A stretch of 37,500 nucleotides of DNA from Prorocentrum cordatum (GCA_963575745.1 CAUYUJ010016285.1:1-37500), one strand, 5' to 3'; positions 1-10,207 are shown, numbered from the stretch's first letter. Made by a program: numbers and translations. Notes: generated from the letters alone by a model not told the origin.

Positions 1-1
1 C

Positions 2-113
2 ACTCGACTTTTCAAGCTTGAGCCCCAGCGCCTGCGGTCCCTGCACTTCTTGAGTTCTCCATTCTGCTCTCTGAAACATGCTAGATTCCCCAGCAATCAT
101 TCTGAAACTAACA
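2..113 (-). repeat. 3' LTR of the copia element
   Basis: Direct repeat of 10208-10319 with one mismatch. On the coding strand it starts with TGTTAG, a common copia LTR start, but ends in GTCGAGT rather than the usual CA. At 112 bp it is very short for an LTR. The element's 3' untranslated region (114-408) follows on the plus-strand side, with no convincing purine-rich tract immediately next to the LTR. Confidence 0.85.
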
Positions 114-408
114 CTGGTACCTCACGTCTCGCGAGGGTCGAGCAGGGCCGGCGGGAGCCGCAAAAAATAAACAGTGCGAATTGTGATCGACAAGGTAGTC
201 GAAGTGCAACAGTACCCTGGCTGGGCACAGAAAGAGGTAGCCGATCTCGGAGAGGTAGGCCACCAATGAATTAAATCCAAATCCGTTCCTCAGGCGTGGA
301 GGGCCTGGTGACCCAGGCTCAAAAGATCCTTGCCTGAAGACTCCGGGCTCGGAGGAGACGTGGCGCTCAGTCAGCGTCAGCTAAACGTTCCAGGTCTCCC
401 TCAGTATA

Positions 409-3400
409 CTAATCCTTCTTCTTGGCCTTGATAGTGACCAGCATGATATGCTTGAACTCTATGTAGCCTGTCGCTAGGAAGTTGTGGAAAATCTCATCGG
501 TGGTGCAATGCTTGGTGAGGCTGTTGGCCAGCATGTCCTTAGTGTCGCACCAAAAAGCGTGTCTGACTTTGTGGATAAGCCGCTTCTCCCGGAGTGACAG
601 AATAATCAGTCTTTGTGATCGATCCTGAGGAACTCCCTTCATGCCATTGCACAGCTCATATAGGTCTCTGCAGTCTGTCATGGTGTCGATCGGGATGTCG
701 TAGCACGCGTCGGCGTCTGCTTCGATGAGGTCCTCGAGCGAAGGTCGACTTGGCCATGTCAACTCTGTCGCTCTCATGGCGATCAGCTCGCAGTGGGTCA
801 AACATCCGTGTTGACTGAGAGACTCAGCGTGTGAAGTACTGTGCGAAATCCTTTTCGCACGCTTGGCCGAGTGTACGAGGCAGTGTCCATATCCATTGCT
901 CCAGTCGGGCTTGATCTTGCCGGAAGTAGTGAGACCGTACACTCGATCCGTCATCTTGATCGCCATCTGACCCTCGACTGCGTAGGAAGTCTTGCTGCTC
1001 GCATGGCTGGCATCTGCTACAGCAACCATGCGATAGGGAGGCTCCAACTTCACGAATATGAGGCCGAGGTGTGAGTGCTGCCAAGCTCGTCTCGTGATAG
1101 TATTTGCCATCTTCAAGTGAATGATCTTGGCGCTGCACACGTGCTGCTGCAAAACCACAACATCAGCGAGGATGTCCACGCGTGTATAGCACAGAAACAG
1201 AAGAGCACCCACGGCACCACGAAGTAGTGTGGTCTGAGTGGCGGTCAGCTTGGTGTCATCCGAGGCGCCCTTGGGTATCTCCACGAGCTTGATGGCCAGC
1301 GCAAACTCGGTCTGGTGAAGTTTGTAGCCCCTTGACATCTTTTCGTAGGTGATGCCGACGTGCTGCATGGGAGGCTTTACCACTGTCAGCTTGCCGAACC
1401 GTTTCTCCATATTGATGAAGAGTGCCTTCTTGAACTCGTTCGTTCCGGCAACGCTGGCGTCGTCAACATGCAAGGTAGCCTCTCCGACCAAGGTGTTCTC
1501 AGCATCGTGCCAGGTGTAGAAGTTTTCGCCATACAGAGAAACTCTGGCCGAGGTGAACTTCGTCAGAAAATATCTCAGGCACAGTTGCCAGAGGAGCGGT
1601 GCGTCATTCAGGCCATACATCGCCTTCAGAAGTTCTAGGCCGTACTCGGAAAAGTTGCTGGATGGTGCTCCAGGGAACTTCAAGTCTCTGAGATGAAACC
1701 ATACGTTGTCTGGAACCACGATGACAACCTTCCTCTTGATGTCAGGCATCGGAACCTTGAGTGCCCGGCACGCTTCCTGCAGGTGCTCGAAGCTGAACCC
1801 TTGGAGAAAAGCACTGCCAACGTCCCATTCCTCGATGTCCCAGTCGTTGTTGGCCGCATCACTGACGAGGAGCTTCTGAGAGAGTCTTGTGGCAGTAGTG
1901 CTGTGCTTGGCTAGTAGATGCTTCTGCGGGTCCAGGAAGCCGCGGCAGCAGAGCCTACTCTTGATGACTCTTGTCCAACTTCCATCGGCTGCCTGCTTCC
2001 ATTTCCACTTGCGCACCCAGACGCAGTTGATGGGCAGCGTGTCCGAGTAGCTGAGCTTGCGCATCTTGAATACGTCGTGATTCACGAAATTGGCTAGCTC
2101 CGAGCGGTCGGCCTTCAGGATGTCTGCCTCGAAACGAACCATCTCTTCAGGGGTCAGATTGTCCGTCTCAGAGTCAACCCTGAAGCAGGAGCCGACGCGA
2201 ACGTCCATGCAGAAGCAAGTGCTGCGCTGCCAAGGCCCAGGCAGAGTGACATCTGCCGTTGTCGCAGTCCAGGTGCCGCTGGATGCTAAGTAGTCCTGTG
2301 CTGAGAGAAAGGCCATGGCTGTGAAGGCAGCTCCTGCCCCCTTCATCTCGGTGTCGTATTCAGTAAACATGATGTCATCCATCAAGTCGTGTCTGTCTTC
2401 TGGTGTCTGGAAATATGATCCGCAGAGCGTGTGATCGTTTACCTTGTCGAAGTAGAAGGGCGGAGCCATATCATCTCGGTATGATGGTAGTGTATCGTCC
2501 CAAGAAGGCTGGCTGTACTCGAGCGTCGGGGCTTCTTCTTTGCCTGCTGGTGGTTCTTCAGCGGGAGCGTATTCCTTTATCGGCAGCAAAGGCTGCGATG
2601 GATCAGTAGGAGGTTGAGGAGGAGCGCTCCCCGACGAAGATGATGCTGATGCCTGTGGGCCCCGTGATCCTGAGCTCGATGACGTAGATCTTGTGTTGGC
2701 CTTCTTGGTTGGTGGAGACTCATGAGAGGTGTCGTGCTTGACCCCAGAGGTATCCCCGACCGGTGGTGTATTCGGAGTGGTCGGGTACTTCGTTGGATCC
2801 CACTGACGCGAGCGTGAACGGTCTGAAACTCCAGCGTCTTCGAGAATCGGTAGACGGGGTAGTGAGTCAGCCTCTGGAGCCTGCGGAGCCGGATAGTCAA
2901 GAGTTGGTTGTTCTTGCTCCGCCTCTGGATACTGAACAGTTTCTTGGGAATCGTCCAGTCGATAATGCTCAGGTCGCAGATCGAAGCCGACTGAGGGTCG
3001 ATCTTCTTCCATGCTGGAGGGTGTGTCATCTCTGCCAGAAATGTCAGGGCGACCTGGTATCTGATCATGAGTGATGCTCGATGGTGTGTCGTTGCGGCCA
3101 GAGCCGCTGTGGCGGCTCCTCGATCGATTAGTTCGCCGATCTTGACGATCAGGTTGGTCGTCAGGAGGAGGAGGCCGCTGATCAACTTCTGCCGCAATCG
3201 GATCGTCTCTGGATCGACTGGCATCTGCCGGAATAGTATCATTCCTGGACCGACTGACCCTGGACCGTGAGAGCGATCGATCTCTCCGCTGTTGCTGTCT
3301 GTCGCCGCTAGGTGGAGGCGGAGGTGGCTCCGGGTCCTGAGGCCCGAGGTCCTGGTCGTCAAGGTCGTAGGGCAGCGTGATACTCAAGTCATCAAAGATG

Positions 3401-6400
3401 TCAGTGTCGGGCGGCAGGATACTGGATAAGTCGCTGAAGTCCGGAACCTCGTAGGTCTTAGGCCGGTCGTCTGCAGGCATCTCGTAGCAGAAGAATAGCA
3501 CGAACGAGGTCTCGCCCCATAGCCCGCCATGGCGTCGTTTAAGGTTGAGGCCTGTCTCCGGGTTGACTTCCGCGATCGTGCGTCGTAGACTGTTGCGTCG
3601 CTCCCAGGAGAACAGGACGCCGTACTTGCACATGGGCATGGCAGGTACCTTGATACAGCCTGTGCCATAGCGAATGCCGTCCAGACGAGGTAGGTGCAAG
3701 AACTTCGCAGAGATGGCCTGAGCATATTTCAGCATTAATGGTGGCGACGTGTCCGCTCCTGTCGGTATGATGATCCACTTTTCGGCGTCGCTGCTCCAGT
3801 ATCTACCCATGACAAAAGCCTTGTTGAACACAGAGCTGTCCACCGCGTCCATCAAGATGCGAAGGTGCTCGGTGAGCTCCTTGCCTTCCTGCACAGCCAG
3901 CGTCGAGTGAACAACAGTGAAGCCTGCGTCCACCAGGCCGATGTTAGCAGAGCGTGCGTCCGTGGATACGTACTTCTGGCCGTCTGAAAACAGGATGTGA
4001 TGTATCTCGCGGTAGGACGATGTGCTGGGCTGTTTGTCATGTTGTAAATGGTGGGCTTCAGCGGACTTGGCAAAGCAGCACATGAGAGACACAAAACCGA
4101 CGTGAGATCGTAAATGTCGTAAGGGAACCTGATAAGCCATGCGCTGCCACTTGACTACGCCAGTGCCAACGTCTCTGTCGATGTCGAGAAGCACGGCTGG
4201 TCCTCTCCATCCTGGCGTATCCTTCGGTGAAGGTTGCCTGTAGAGGTCGACGAGAGATCCGGCCTTGAGCTCTGCCGCTTCGCTGGACTGAGGCTTAGAC
4301 CTGTTGGCCAGCGCCAGGCGTCGCTCAGCCACCGAGCGGATAGCTGCACTCTTGGCGATCATGCGTTGCCGACCAGCCTTGTCGTGAGCCAGCTCGGTAG
4401 TGATCGTGTTCTCGCCGTCCATGGTGGAGTTTTCCAGCTCGAAGTAGTCGCGTGGAGTGATGCCAAAAACTCCAGCTGCCGGTGTCACACCGTTGAAGGT
4501 GAGGAGGAGGTTGTGAGCCATGCATGCTTCCTGCACTAGTTCTTTCTTCGAAGTCTCCACAGCCTGCTCCTTGAGGTCGTCATTCATCTTAAGCATCGTG
4601 AGCTTGAGTAGGTCGATGTGTTTCTCGGCGAGCCCGGTCCTGGTGTGCTTGCCTTGCTTGCCTGTGCTCTTAGTAGGATCAGAGCTGGCGACCGTCCTCT
4701 TGATCGACAACTTGTCGCAGACGGCCGCAAAGCCATAGCCAGCAAGGCCGCGCTCCTGATCCACGATAATCTCGCCAGGAGGCCCGAAGATGCGACCCCA
4801 GACGTCCATGAAGCTGGCCAGGAGCGTCTCGAAGGTCTGGTTGGGAAGCTCATCGCCTTGCTTGTAGCGGAAGAGCTCGTCAATGAACAAGATAAAGGTG
4901 CCTCCGAGGACGAAGAAGATGTCTGCCTGCACGATGTGGTTGAAGAACTGCGCCAGCGTAACCTTGACAAGAGGACGATGCAGCGATAGCTTGTAGTCGC
5001 TGCAGCGCTTGCACTTCTTCTTGATAACCTCTGCCAGGATGCTGACAACCTCCTTCTTCGCTCCTGCTTGCAGCAGAAGTGGCCCAAGTCTCACAGCAGG
5101 TGCATGCCAAAACCGCCGATGAAGAGACAGAAGACACTGCTCGAGCTCTGACTTGCCAAGAGTCGCCATAGCCTGCACCGCGGCCTTGAGATTGATGCCT
5201 AGAGTGGGCTGCTTGGCGACGTCGGAGACCTTGGGCTCGTCTATCTGGCTGGAGGCTTCTGAGCCGTACAGGATCAGTGCGTTGCCATGAAGGAGGACCG
5301 TGTCGCCAGGGAAGTTCTCGGTGACGTGCTGAGAACGCCAGTGATGATGCTTGCCCGCAGGGTCGACGTCGGAGAAGACCACAATCTTGTGCGAGAAACT
5401 GCCTGGGCACCCGTTTGGCGTTTGCACGCACTCCTTGTAGAGATGGACGGAGGCGAGTAGAAGTACCGGACGAATGGCTTTCGCGAGGTAGTTGAACCGG
5501 CTTCCGTGAGTCCTCGCGTTGACCTCCTTGTGGGTGCCTGCCACGTCCGAGGTGATGTCGTCGTATATCTCATCGAGGCCCTTGGTGTAGGCCTTGCGGT
5601 CGATGTCGCCCCACTCATCACCCTCTGGACAGGTACAGATGTGAGGAGACGGTGAGTCGTCGTCTCCTGGGTCGTGGTCATCATCGCCTGGGCCATCGTC
5701 GTCACCAGGAGGTCCGCCGCCGCCAGGAGGAGGTGTCTTGGTGGTGAACCTCTCCCTGCCGTTGGAGGGCCCGAAGTTCTTCTGCTTGGAAGCAGTTTCG
5801 TCAGCCTTCGGGGACTCACCAGCGGCAGTCTTGGGAGCGGGCCAGTGCTTGGTCTTGTCAAAGCGGCAGCCTGGACCGTGCGTATGTGCCCCATCAAACT
5901 TACTACCCCACTGACACCGCTTGCAAGCCCAATGCATCACAGAGTGTGCTGCCAATACTGAGGGCATCTCCTTGATGATGTCGTCCAGGAGGGCGGTGCA
6001 GAGCCTGTGAGGGTAGACCATGGCCAGCGATGTATTCCATAAACCGGTGTTCGGATCCTTGAACTGCAGAGTGCCATGAGAGCCAGGAGGGCAGTTGCAA
6101 GGTCGTAGTGTACGTAGTAGCCTGAAGTTGCTGAGCCAGCCAGTAGGCTTCTTGATCGGCTCGTTAGTGCTGGGTAGAACACTTCCGAAACCACACTGAC
6201 AACCACAGCGCTTGTTGCACTTCATGTTGGCGAGCGGGGACTCCTTCCAGATGTCACTGCTGCGTGGGTTCTCGACAATGAAGAAGCCCCCATGATGTTC
6301 CAACTTCTCACACAGACCACGCAACCAAAGAAGAGTGGGCCGCTGCTCCCGTCGCATTGCCTGCTTCTTGTCTGGATTCATCGCGTTCGAAGTACGGGTC

Positions 6401-9400
6401 CAGCAGCGGCAGTCTGGAGACGAGAGCTTGCTCCTAGTACAGAAGAGCTCGTCTGCGTAGTCCAGCATGGTCCTGTGAGATGCCTTGTTCAGGTCCCAGC
6501 CGTAGCGGTAGTCGACGGGGAAGCCGACGTGCAAGCGCCTGGTGGCCAATCTAGATGTGCGTGAGCTGCCTGACCACTGTTCCTGGAAGTCCCACATGAT
6601 GCGCCTGCCGGTCAGCTTCATCCAGCGCTTGTGGACGTAGACAAACTCCCAGAAGTTATCAGGGGCCACGATGTTGTAATGAGTCCGGGTGTAAAACTCC
6701 GCCTTGACTGCTGCATAGATCTTCTTGAGACGGGTTGGATCGTGGCAGTCTGGAGGGACGTGGTCGCGCGTGTAGCACAGGTCGCTCCAGTCGCGCAGCA
6801 TGCCGCCGTCAACCTTCAGGGACTTGATGAACTTATCTGTGATGTTCGAGGGCGTGTAGCTCTGGAAGATGTCGGTGTCCTCGGTCATGTCCTGAAGCTC
6901 TGGTTGTGTCGAAGCTGGTGCCTGAAGGGGTTCACAGCTGCGACACCCATGATCGCTGCGGCAGCGTGGGCAGACTGGAATGCGACAGCGAACACAAGGC
7001 ATGATCGTCAGATTGTTCTCAATGTGCCCGCATATCTCGCACTGGTCCACATCGAAGATCTTCTTCTCAGGCAGGAAGTTCTCGTCGTCGTCGTTGTACT
7101 CGTGAAATTCCACTTCCTCTTGAATGCGAGTAGTACCCTTGAGATCATCAGGTGCGAGTCCAGGTGGTGGTTCGATATCTGATTTGTGCTTATCTGAAAC
7201 TAACACTGGTACCCCAACATCTGCGCGAAGGTCGTGACTGCCTGTCATGAACAAGGTGCCAGTAGTGTTTGACTGAGGGCTGCCGACTGCCGAGAGGGCT
7301 GCTCGTGATGCCACCAAACCAACCGACGCTTGCACGATAAAGGTTTGTCGTGTCTGCTCCTTGTTCCTGAACCCGTAGTCGATTGGAATGAGGTAGTGCC
7401 CAGAATCTGTCAGCAGCATGCGTAGGCCGTAAGTGCGGCCATCAAGATCTGGTATGATGAGCAGGCCGTCGTTGTTGTCGAAGTATCCGAACATGGCGGC
7501 CACCTTGCGTCTGACCGCTGTCTTGTTAGAGAAGAGGAAAGGACATCTATCGCCACTGCCGCCGATCGTAGCTGTCTCGATATTCGTGATGATGGGGCCG
7601 AGGTCGATAGGTACACGAGCTGCCATCTCGCCCCTCATCGGAACTCCATCAATGCCAGAGAAGGTAGTGTTGCCCGTAGGTGGTATTGCCGTGAAATCTA
7701 AACCGTTTGGCCAGCACACTTCTTGAGCGTATTCCAGAAGTGTCTGTGTGCCGGCAAGCTCCTCAGCAGCACCGGGGTCGAAGATCATGCCCCAGACCTC
7801 TCGGCCCTTGACTGTGTGGAAATTGAAGCTCGTCCCTTGGTTGAAGGAGCCGGAGGCAGTGCATGGGAACGTAGATGAGGAGGGCTTGGTATTCGTGACG
7901 TGATGCTTGTCCTCCTCGTAGTCGCCGAAGTCGTATGCCTCTTCGTCGTCTTCTCGAACAGTATGCTCCTCATCAGGGATGACCTGCTCGCGACTCTCGA
8001 CGACCGTGAGGGTGGAGAGCTCGCCGCCGCTCTCGTCGTGCGATCGTAAGTTCCTCTCGAGATCGCCGAGGTCGGTCAGGTCAGATCCTTGTCGTGCTGG
8101 TTGAGGCCATCGAGGTCGTGGCTGCTGTTGTGGCTGCCCCTGTGGCCGCGTTGAGGCCCAGGGAGAATATCCGAGATCTGCCGAGAAAAGAGGAGGCAGA
8201 GGTGACTTCTGAGGTGGATGATCTCCTGATGCTGAAACAGTGGGCGAACTGAAGGCGTCGATCGTCTTCTGCAAGTCCTCGTCCTTCTTGGTGCCCATGA
8301 ACTGTGGGCTGGTCCTACTGGAACCGGAGGCTCTGGATCTGGGTCCTGGAGTGGCTTGCTCAGAACCCATGTCTTGAACTACTGCTTCGATGTCCAGCAA
8401 ACCTGTGGCAGGAGTGAAATGACCTGATGCTGACGAGGCTGCTGTGACTCCATCCGTGTCGATCGTGCCTATATCAGAGAAGCCGTCACCAGGTTGCCAT
8501 ATCGGGTGCAGGTCTCTCAGGAGGTCGTCTACCTCGGCCGCGAAGGACTGTTCAGCTGTAGGTGCTGGTGGTGGATCTCGCGCTGCGGATGCTTGAGGTT
8601 GAGGAACCGTAGTGATGTATTCGAACGAGCCTTGACCGCTGGATGCGCCTGAGACCAAAATACCTGCTCGTTGGGTTCCTCCGACAAGTCCTGAGGTCCA
8701 GGGATCTGCTCCGTAACTCCAGGGGTCGTCCTCGACGTAGTAGCCCCTGCCGCTTCGGCGCCCCTTCTTGCCACCTCGGGAAACGGAGCGGCCCTTCTTG
8801 CCCTTGCTCTTACTGCTGGACTTGCCTTTGATGTCGCCGCTGCGGCCCTGGCTCCAAGGGCAGTCCGTCGTGTCATGATTGGTGGAACCACAACGGCCGC
8901 AGCCTGTGCGGTTGGAGCGCCCTCCGCCACTGTTTTTGCCTTTCTTGCCTTTGCTCTGTGACTTGCCCTTGCCGCGACCGCGAGATTTGCCCCTGCTGCG
9001 ATTCTTGCCGAAGTGCACATCCGAGGGGAGAGTCTCGAGGTCGAGTGTCGACGCTGCAGGCTGAGATGAGGAAGGTGGCTGAGCTGTGCTGCCAGCGACA
9101 GTTGAGTCGTCCTGCAGATCTTCATCCCAGTTGTCGTCATACCAAGAATCGTCTTGCCAGCTGTCGTCGTACCACGTGTCTCCATACCATGTGCCTTCGT
9201 TCCAGGGGTCTTCGTACCAAGAATCATCTTGCCAGCCATCGTCGTACCAGCCGTCATCATACCATGAGTCTTCATAACGATCATTGACGTCTGCGTGGTA
9301 GCCACCGATGCCTGGAATCTGTGCAGGTGTCTGACTCTTAGCGAGACGCATGAGGTGATCCTTGATATCGTCGTGCCTGTCGAGGTCGCCGTTCACGAGC

Positions 9401-9975
9401 AATAATATGTGATCTAACTTCGACTTCTCTATGCCGCTGTGTTTGAGGAGCTGGTGGCTGAGGGCGACGCTGTTGAGATTGAGGTTGCCCAGGCGGGTGG
9501 CTTCTTCATAAGTCTGTTCGAACTCCGCCATGTATTCGAAAAGAGAAAGCCTGCCACGCCTGAGATCATAGAACTGGTCGATGGTGCTCGCGGCCATCTG
9601 CTGGTTGTCGGCACCATATCTTCTGGAGAGAATCCGAATGAGAAGCTGAACACCGCTCTCGGTAGCTGCTCGAGCAACCTGGCCGGCACCATCAAGCTGC
9701 TGTGGTTCTCCGGCGTAGGCGAGAGCGGCGTCGCCTTGAAGAGTCTGCCCGGCCTGTGTCGTGACCTGTAGACCGAGCGCCATATTATAGGGTCGTCCCT
9801 GCAGCCTGCCCGCGACAGCGGGCCCAACCTGATCTGCGTTCAGGTCCGTCATGCGATACCACAGCCGTAATCGTTCCAAGTAGCGTCTGAAAGGGTAGTG
9901 CATGAGAGCCGGCCTCCATCCGGGTGGAGTGCCCTTCGTGCACGCGTCCAGTGGGAGGCCGGTGTGCTCCGCCAT
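409..9975 (-). CDS. copia Gag-Pol polyprotein (about 3188 aa from the first ATG)
   Basis: One uninterrupted frame encodes the whole retrotransposition machinery. The frame is open to about 10200, but 10189-10191 is GTG inside the primer binding site, so I take the first ATG (9973-9975). Order: Gag; acidic WYDD-type repeats (about 9115-9285); CCHC zinc knuckle (8860-8901); aspartic protease with DPGA in place of D[ST]GA (Asp at 7777-7779); Cys-rich domain (6934-7041); divergent cytosine-methyltransferase-like domain (about 6235-6600); integrase with HHCC zinc site (5011-5121) and catalytic D, D, E at 4921, 4759 and 4624; an Arg-Ser-rich linker (about 3060-3300); reverse transcriptase with WDVGSAF (Asp at 1822) and HVDD (1459-1464); RNase H with D, E, D at 1012, 787 and 673. 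The frame ends in TAG. At over 3000 aa it is about twice the usual copia length because of the extra domains. It appears intact and possibly active. Confidence 0.94.
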   Translation of the reverse strand: MAEHTGLPLDACTKGTPPGWRPALMHYPFRRYLERLRLWYRMTDLNADQVGPAVAGRLQGRPYNMALGLQVTTQAGQTLQGDAALAYAGEPQQLDGAGQVARAATESGVQLLIRILSRRYGADNQQMAASTIDQFYDLRRGRLSLFEYMAEFEQTYEEATRLGNLNLNSVALSHQLLKHSGIEKSKLDHILLLVNGDLDRHDDIKDHLMRLAKSQTPAQIPGIGGYHADVNDRYEDSWYDDGWYDDGWQDDSWYEDPWNEGTWYGDTWYDDSWQDDSWYDDNWDEDLQDDSTVAGSTAQPPSSSQPAASTLDLETLPSDVHFGKNRSRGKSRGRGKGKSQSKGKKGKNSGGGRSNRTGCGRCGSTNHDTTDCPWSQGRSGDIKGKSSSKSKGKKGRSVSRGGKKGRRSGRGYYVEDDPWSYGADPWTSGLVGGTQRAGILVSGASSGQGSFEYITTVPQPQASAARDPPPAPTAEQSFAAEVDDLLRDLHPIWQPGDGFSDIGTIDTDGVTAASSASGHFTPATGLLDIEAVVQDMGSEQATPGPRSRASGSSRTSPQFMGTKKDEDLQKTIDAFSSPTVSASGDHPPQKSPLPPLFSADLGYSPWASTRPQGQPQQQPRPRWPQPARQGSDLTDLGDLERNLRSHDESGGELSTLTVVESREQVIPDEEHTVREDDEEAYDFGDYEEDKHHVTNTKPSSSTFPCTASGSFNQGTSFNFHTVKGREVWGMIFDPGAAEELAGTQTLLEYAQEVCWPNGLDFTAIPPTGNTTFSGIDGVPMRGEMAARVPIDLGPIITNIETATIGGSGDRCPFLFSNKTAVRRKVAAMFGYFDNNDGLLIIPDLDGRTYGLRMLLTDSGHYLIPIDYGFRNKEQTRQTFIVQASVGLVASRAALSAVGSPQSNTTGTLFMTGSHDLRADVGVPVLVSDKHKSDIEPPPGLAPDDLKGTTRIQEEVEFHEYNDDDENFLPEKKIFDVDQCEICGHIENNLTIMPCVRCRIPVCPRCRSDHGCRSCEPLQAPASTQPELQDMTEDTDIFQSYTPSNITDKFIKSLKVDGGMLRDWSDLCYTRDHVPPDCHDPTRLKKIYAAVKAEFYTRTHYNIVAPDNFWEFVYVHKRWMKLTGRRIMWDFQEQWSGSSRTSRLATRRLHVGFPVDYRYGWDLNKASHRTMLDYADELFCTRSKLSSPDCRCWTRTSNAMNPDKKQAMRREQRPTLLWLRGLCEKLEHHGGFFIVENPRSSDIWKESPLANMKCNKRCGCQCGFGSVLPSTNEPIKKPTGWLSNFRLLRTLRPCNCPPGSHGTLQFKDPNTGLWNTSLAMVYPHRLCTALLDDIIKEMPSVLAAHSVMHWACKRCQWGSKFDGAHTHGPGCRFDKTKHWPAPKTAAGESPKADETASKQKNFGPSNGRERFTTKTPPPGGGGPPGDDDGPGDDDHDPGDDDSPSPHICTCPEGDEWGDIDRKAYTKGLDEIYDDITSDVAGTHKEVNARTHGSRFNYLAKAIRPVLLLASVHLYKECVQTPNGCPGSFSHKIVVFSDVDPAGKHHHWRSQHVTENFPGDTVLLHGNALILYGSEASSQIDEPKVSDVAKQPTLGINLKAAVQAMATLGKSELEQCLLSLHRRFWHAPAVRLGPLLLQAGAKKEVVSILAEVIKKKCKRCSDYKLSLHRPLVKVTLAQFFNHIVQADIFFVLGGTFILFIDELFRYKQGDELPNQTFETLLASFMDVWGRIFGPPGEIIVDQERGLAGYGFAAVCDKLSIKRTVASSDPTKSTGKQGKHTRTGLAEKHIDLLKLTMLKMNDDLKEQAVETSKKELVQEACMAHNLLLTFNGVTPAAGVFGITPRDYFELENSTMDGENTITTELAHDKAGRQRMIAKSAAIRSVAERRLALANRSKPQSSEAAELKAGSLVDLYRQPSPKDTPGWRGPAVLLDIDRDVGTGVVKWQRMAYQVPLRHLRSHVGFVSLMCCFAKSAEAHHLQHDKQPSTSSYREIHHILFSDGQKYVSTDARSANIGLVDAGFTVVHSTLAVQEGKELTEHLRILMDAVDSSVFNKAFVMGRYWSSDAEKWIIIPTGADTSPPLMLKYAQAISAKFLHLPRLDGIRYGTGCIKVPAMPMCKYGVLFSWERRNSLRRTIAEVNPETGLNLKRRHGGLWGETSFVLFFCYEMPADDRPKTYEVPDFSDLSSILPPDTDIFDDLSITLPYDLDDQDLGPQDPEPPPPPPSGDRQQQRRDRSLSRSRVSRSRNDTIPADASRSRDDPIAAEVDQRPPPPDDQPDRQDRRTNRSRSRHSGSGRNDTPSSITHDQIPGRPDISGRDDTPSSMEEDRPSVGFDLRPEHYRLDDSQETVQYPEAEQEQPTLDYPAPQAPEADSLPRLPILEDAGVSDRSRSRQWDPTKYPTTPNTPPVGDTSGVKHDTSHESPPTKKANTRSTSSSSGSRGPQASASSSSGSAPPQPPTDPSQPLLPIKEYAPAEEPPAGKEEAPTLEYSQPSWDDTLPSYRDDMAPPFYFDKVNDHTLCGSYFQTPEDRHDLMDDIMFTEYDTEMKGAGAAFTAMAFLSAQDYLASSGTWTATTADVTLPGPWQRSTCFCMDVRVGSCFRVDSETDNLTPEEMVRFEADILKADRSELANFVNHDVFKMRKLSYSDTLPINCVWVRKWKWKQAADGSWTRVIKSRLCCRGFLDPQKHLLAKHSTTATRLSQKLLVSDAANNDWDIEEWDVGSAFLQGFSFEHLQEACRALKVPMPDIKRKVVIVVPDNVWFHLRDLKFPGAPSSNFSEYGLELLKAMYGLNDAPLLWQLCLRYFLTKFTSARVSLYGENFYTWHDAENTLVGEATLHVDDASVAGTNEFKKALFINMEKRFGKLTVVKPPMQHVGITYEKMSRGYKLHQTEFALAIKLVEIPKGASDDTKLTATQTTLLRGAVGALLFLCYTRVDILADVVVLQQHVCSAKIIHLKMANTITRRAWQHSHLGLIFVKLEPPYRMVAVADASHASSKTSYAVEGQMAIKMTDRVYGLTTSGKIKPDWSNGYGHCLVHSAKRAKRISHSTSHAESLSQHGCLTHCELIAMRATELTWPSRPSLEDLIEADADACYDIPIDTMTDCRDLYELCNGMKGVPQDRSQRLIILSLREKRLIHKVRHAFWCDTKDMLANSLTKHCTTDEIFHNFLATGYIEFKHIMLVTIKAKKKD
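6235..7041 (-). other. Cys-rich plus methyltransferase-like insert within Pol
   Basis: Between protease and integrase lie two parts that standard copia elements lack. First is a zinc-binding-like block of eight cysteines and a histidine (CEIC, CVRC, CPRC, CRSC; 6934-7041). Then comes a domain with a WSGSSR glycine-rich stretch, VGFPVDYRYGWDL, a Pro-Asp-Cys where C5-methyltransferases have Pro-Cys (6409-6417), ENP where they have ENV (6265-6273), and a later KPTGWLSNF. Captured cytosine methyltransferases are reported in dinoflagellate retrotransposons. The assignment here is inference, and the altered PC and ENV motifs leave activity in doubt. Confidence 0.45.
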
Positions 9976-10189
9976 ATCCTGAGCTTGTTGTCGTAGAACT
10001 CGTGGTCGTCGTAGAGCTCGGCGAGGTGCTCGCCGTCGGCGACGAAGTCGCCGGTCGTGTGATTGCTCTCGTGAGACTTGTCGTAATCGTTGCCGTTGCC
10101 GTTGCCGCCAGTCCGGCGGGCGCGCCACCTCGCTATCGCGCGCGCGCGGCCTCTCGCTGGAGAGGCTGATAGCGAGTGGAGCCTGGATC

Positions 10190-10207
10190 ACCAGGCTCCG
10201 CTACCAA
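10190..10207 (-). promoter_or_regulatory. Primer binding site resembling initiator tRNA-Met
   Basis: Directly inside the 5' LTR the coding strand reads TTTGGTAGCGGAGCCTGG. TGGTAGC-GAG is what the complement of a eukaryotic initiator tRNA-Met 3' end (…CTCTGCTACCA) looks like, with one substitution in the first eleven bases. Copia elements commonly prime from initiator tRNA. An in-frame TAG lies within it, so translation must start downstream. Confidence 0.65.

Noticed and set aside
9976-10191. Extension of Gag-Pol upstream to a GTG at 10189-10191
   Set aside because: The GTG lies within the primer binding site, an in-frame TAG is just upstream, and GTG is not a normal eukaryotic start. The first ATG is at 9975.
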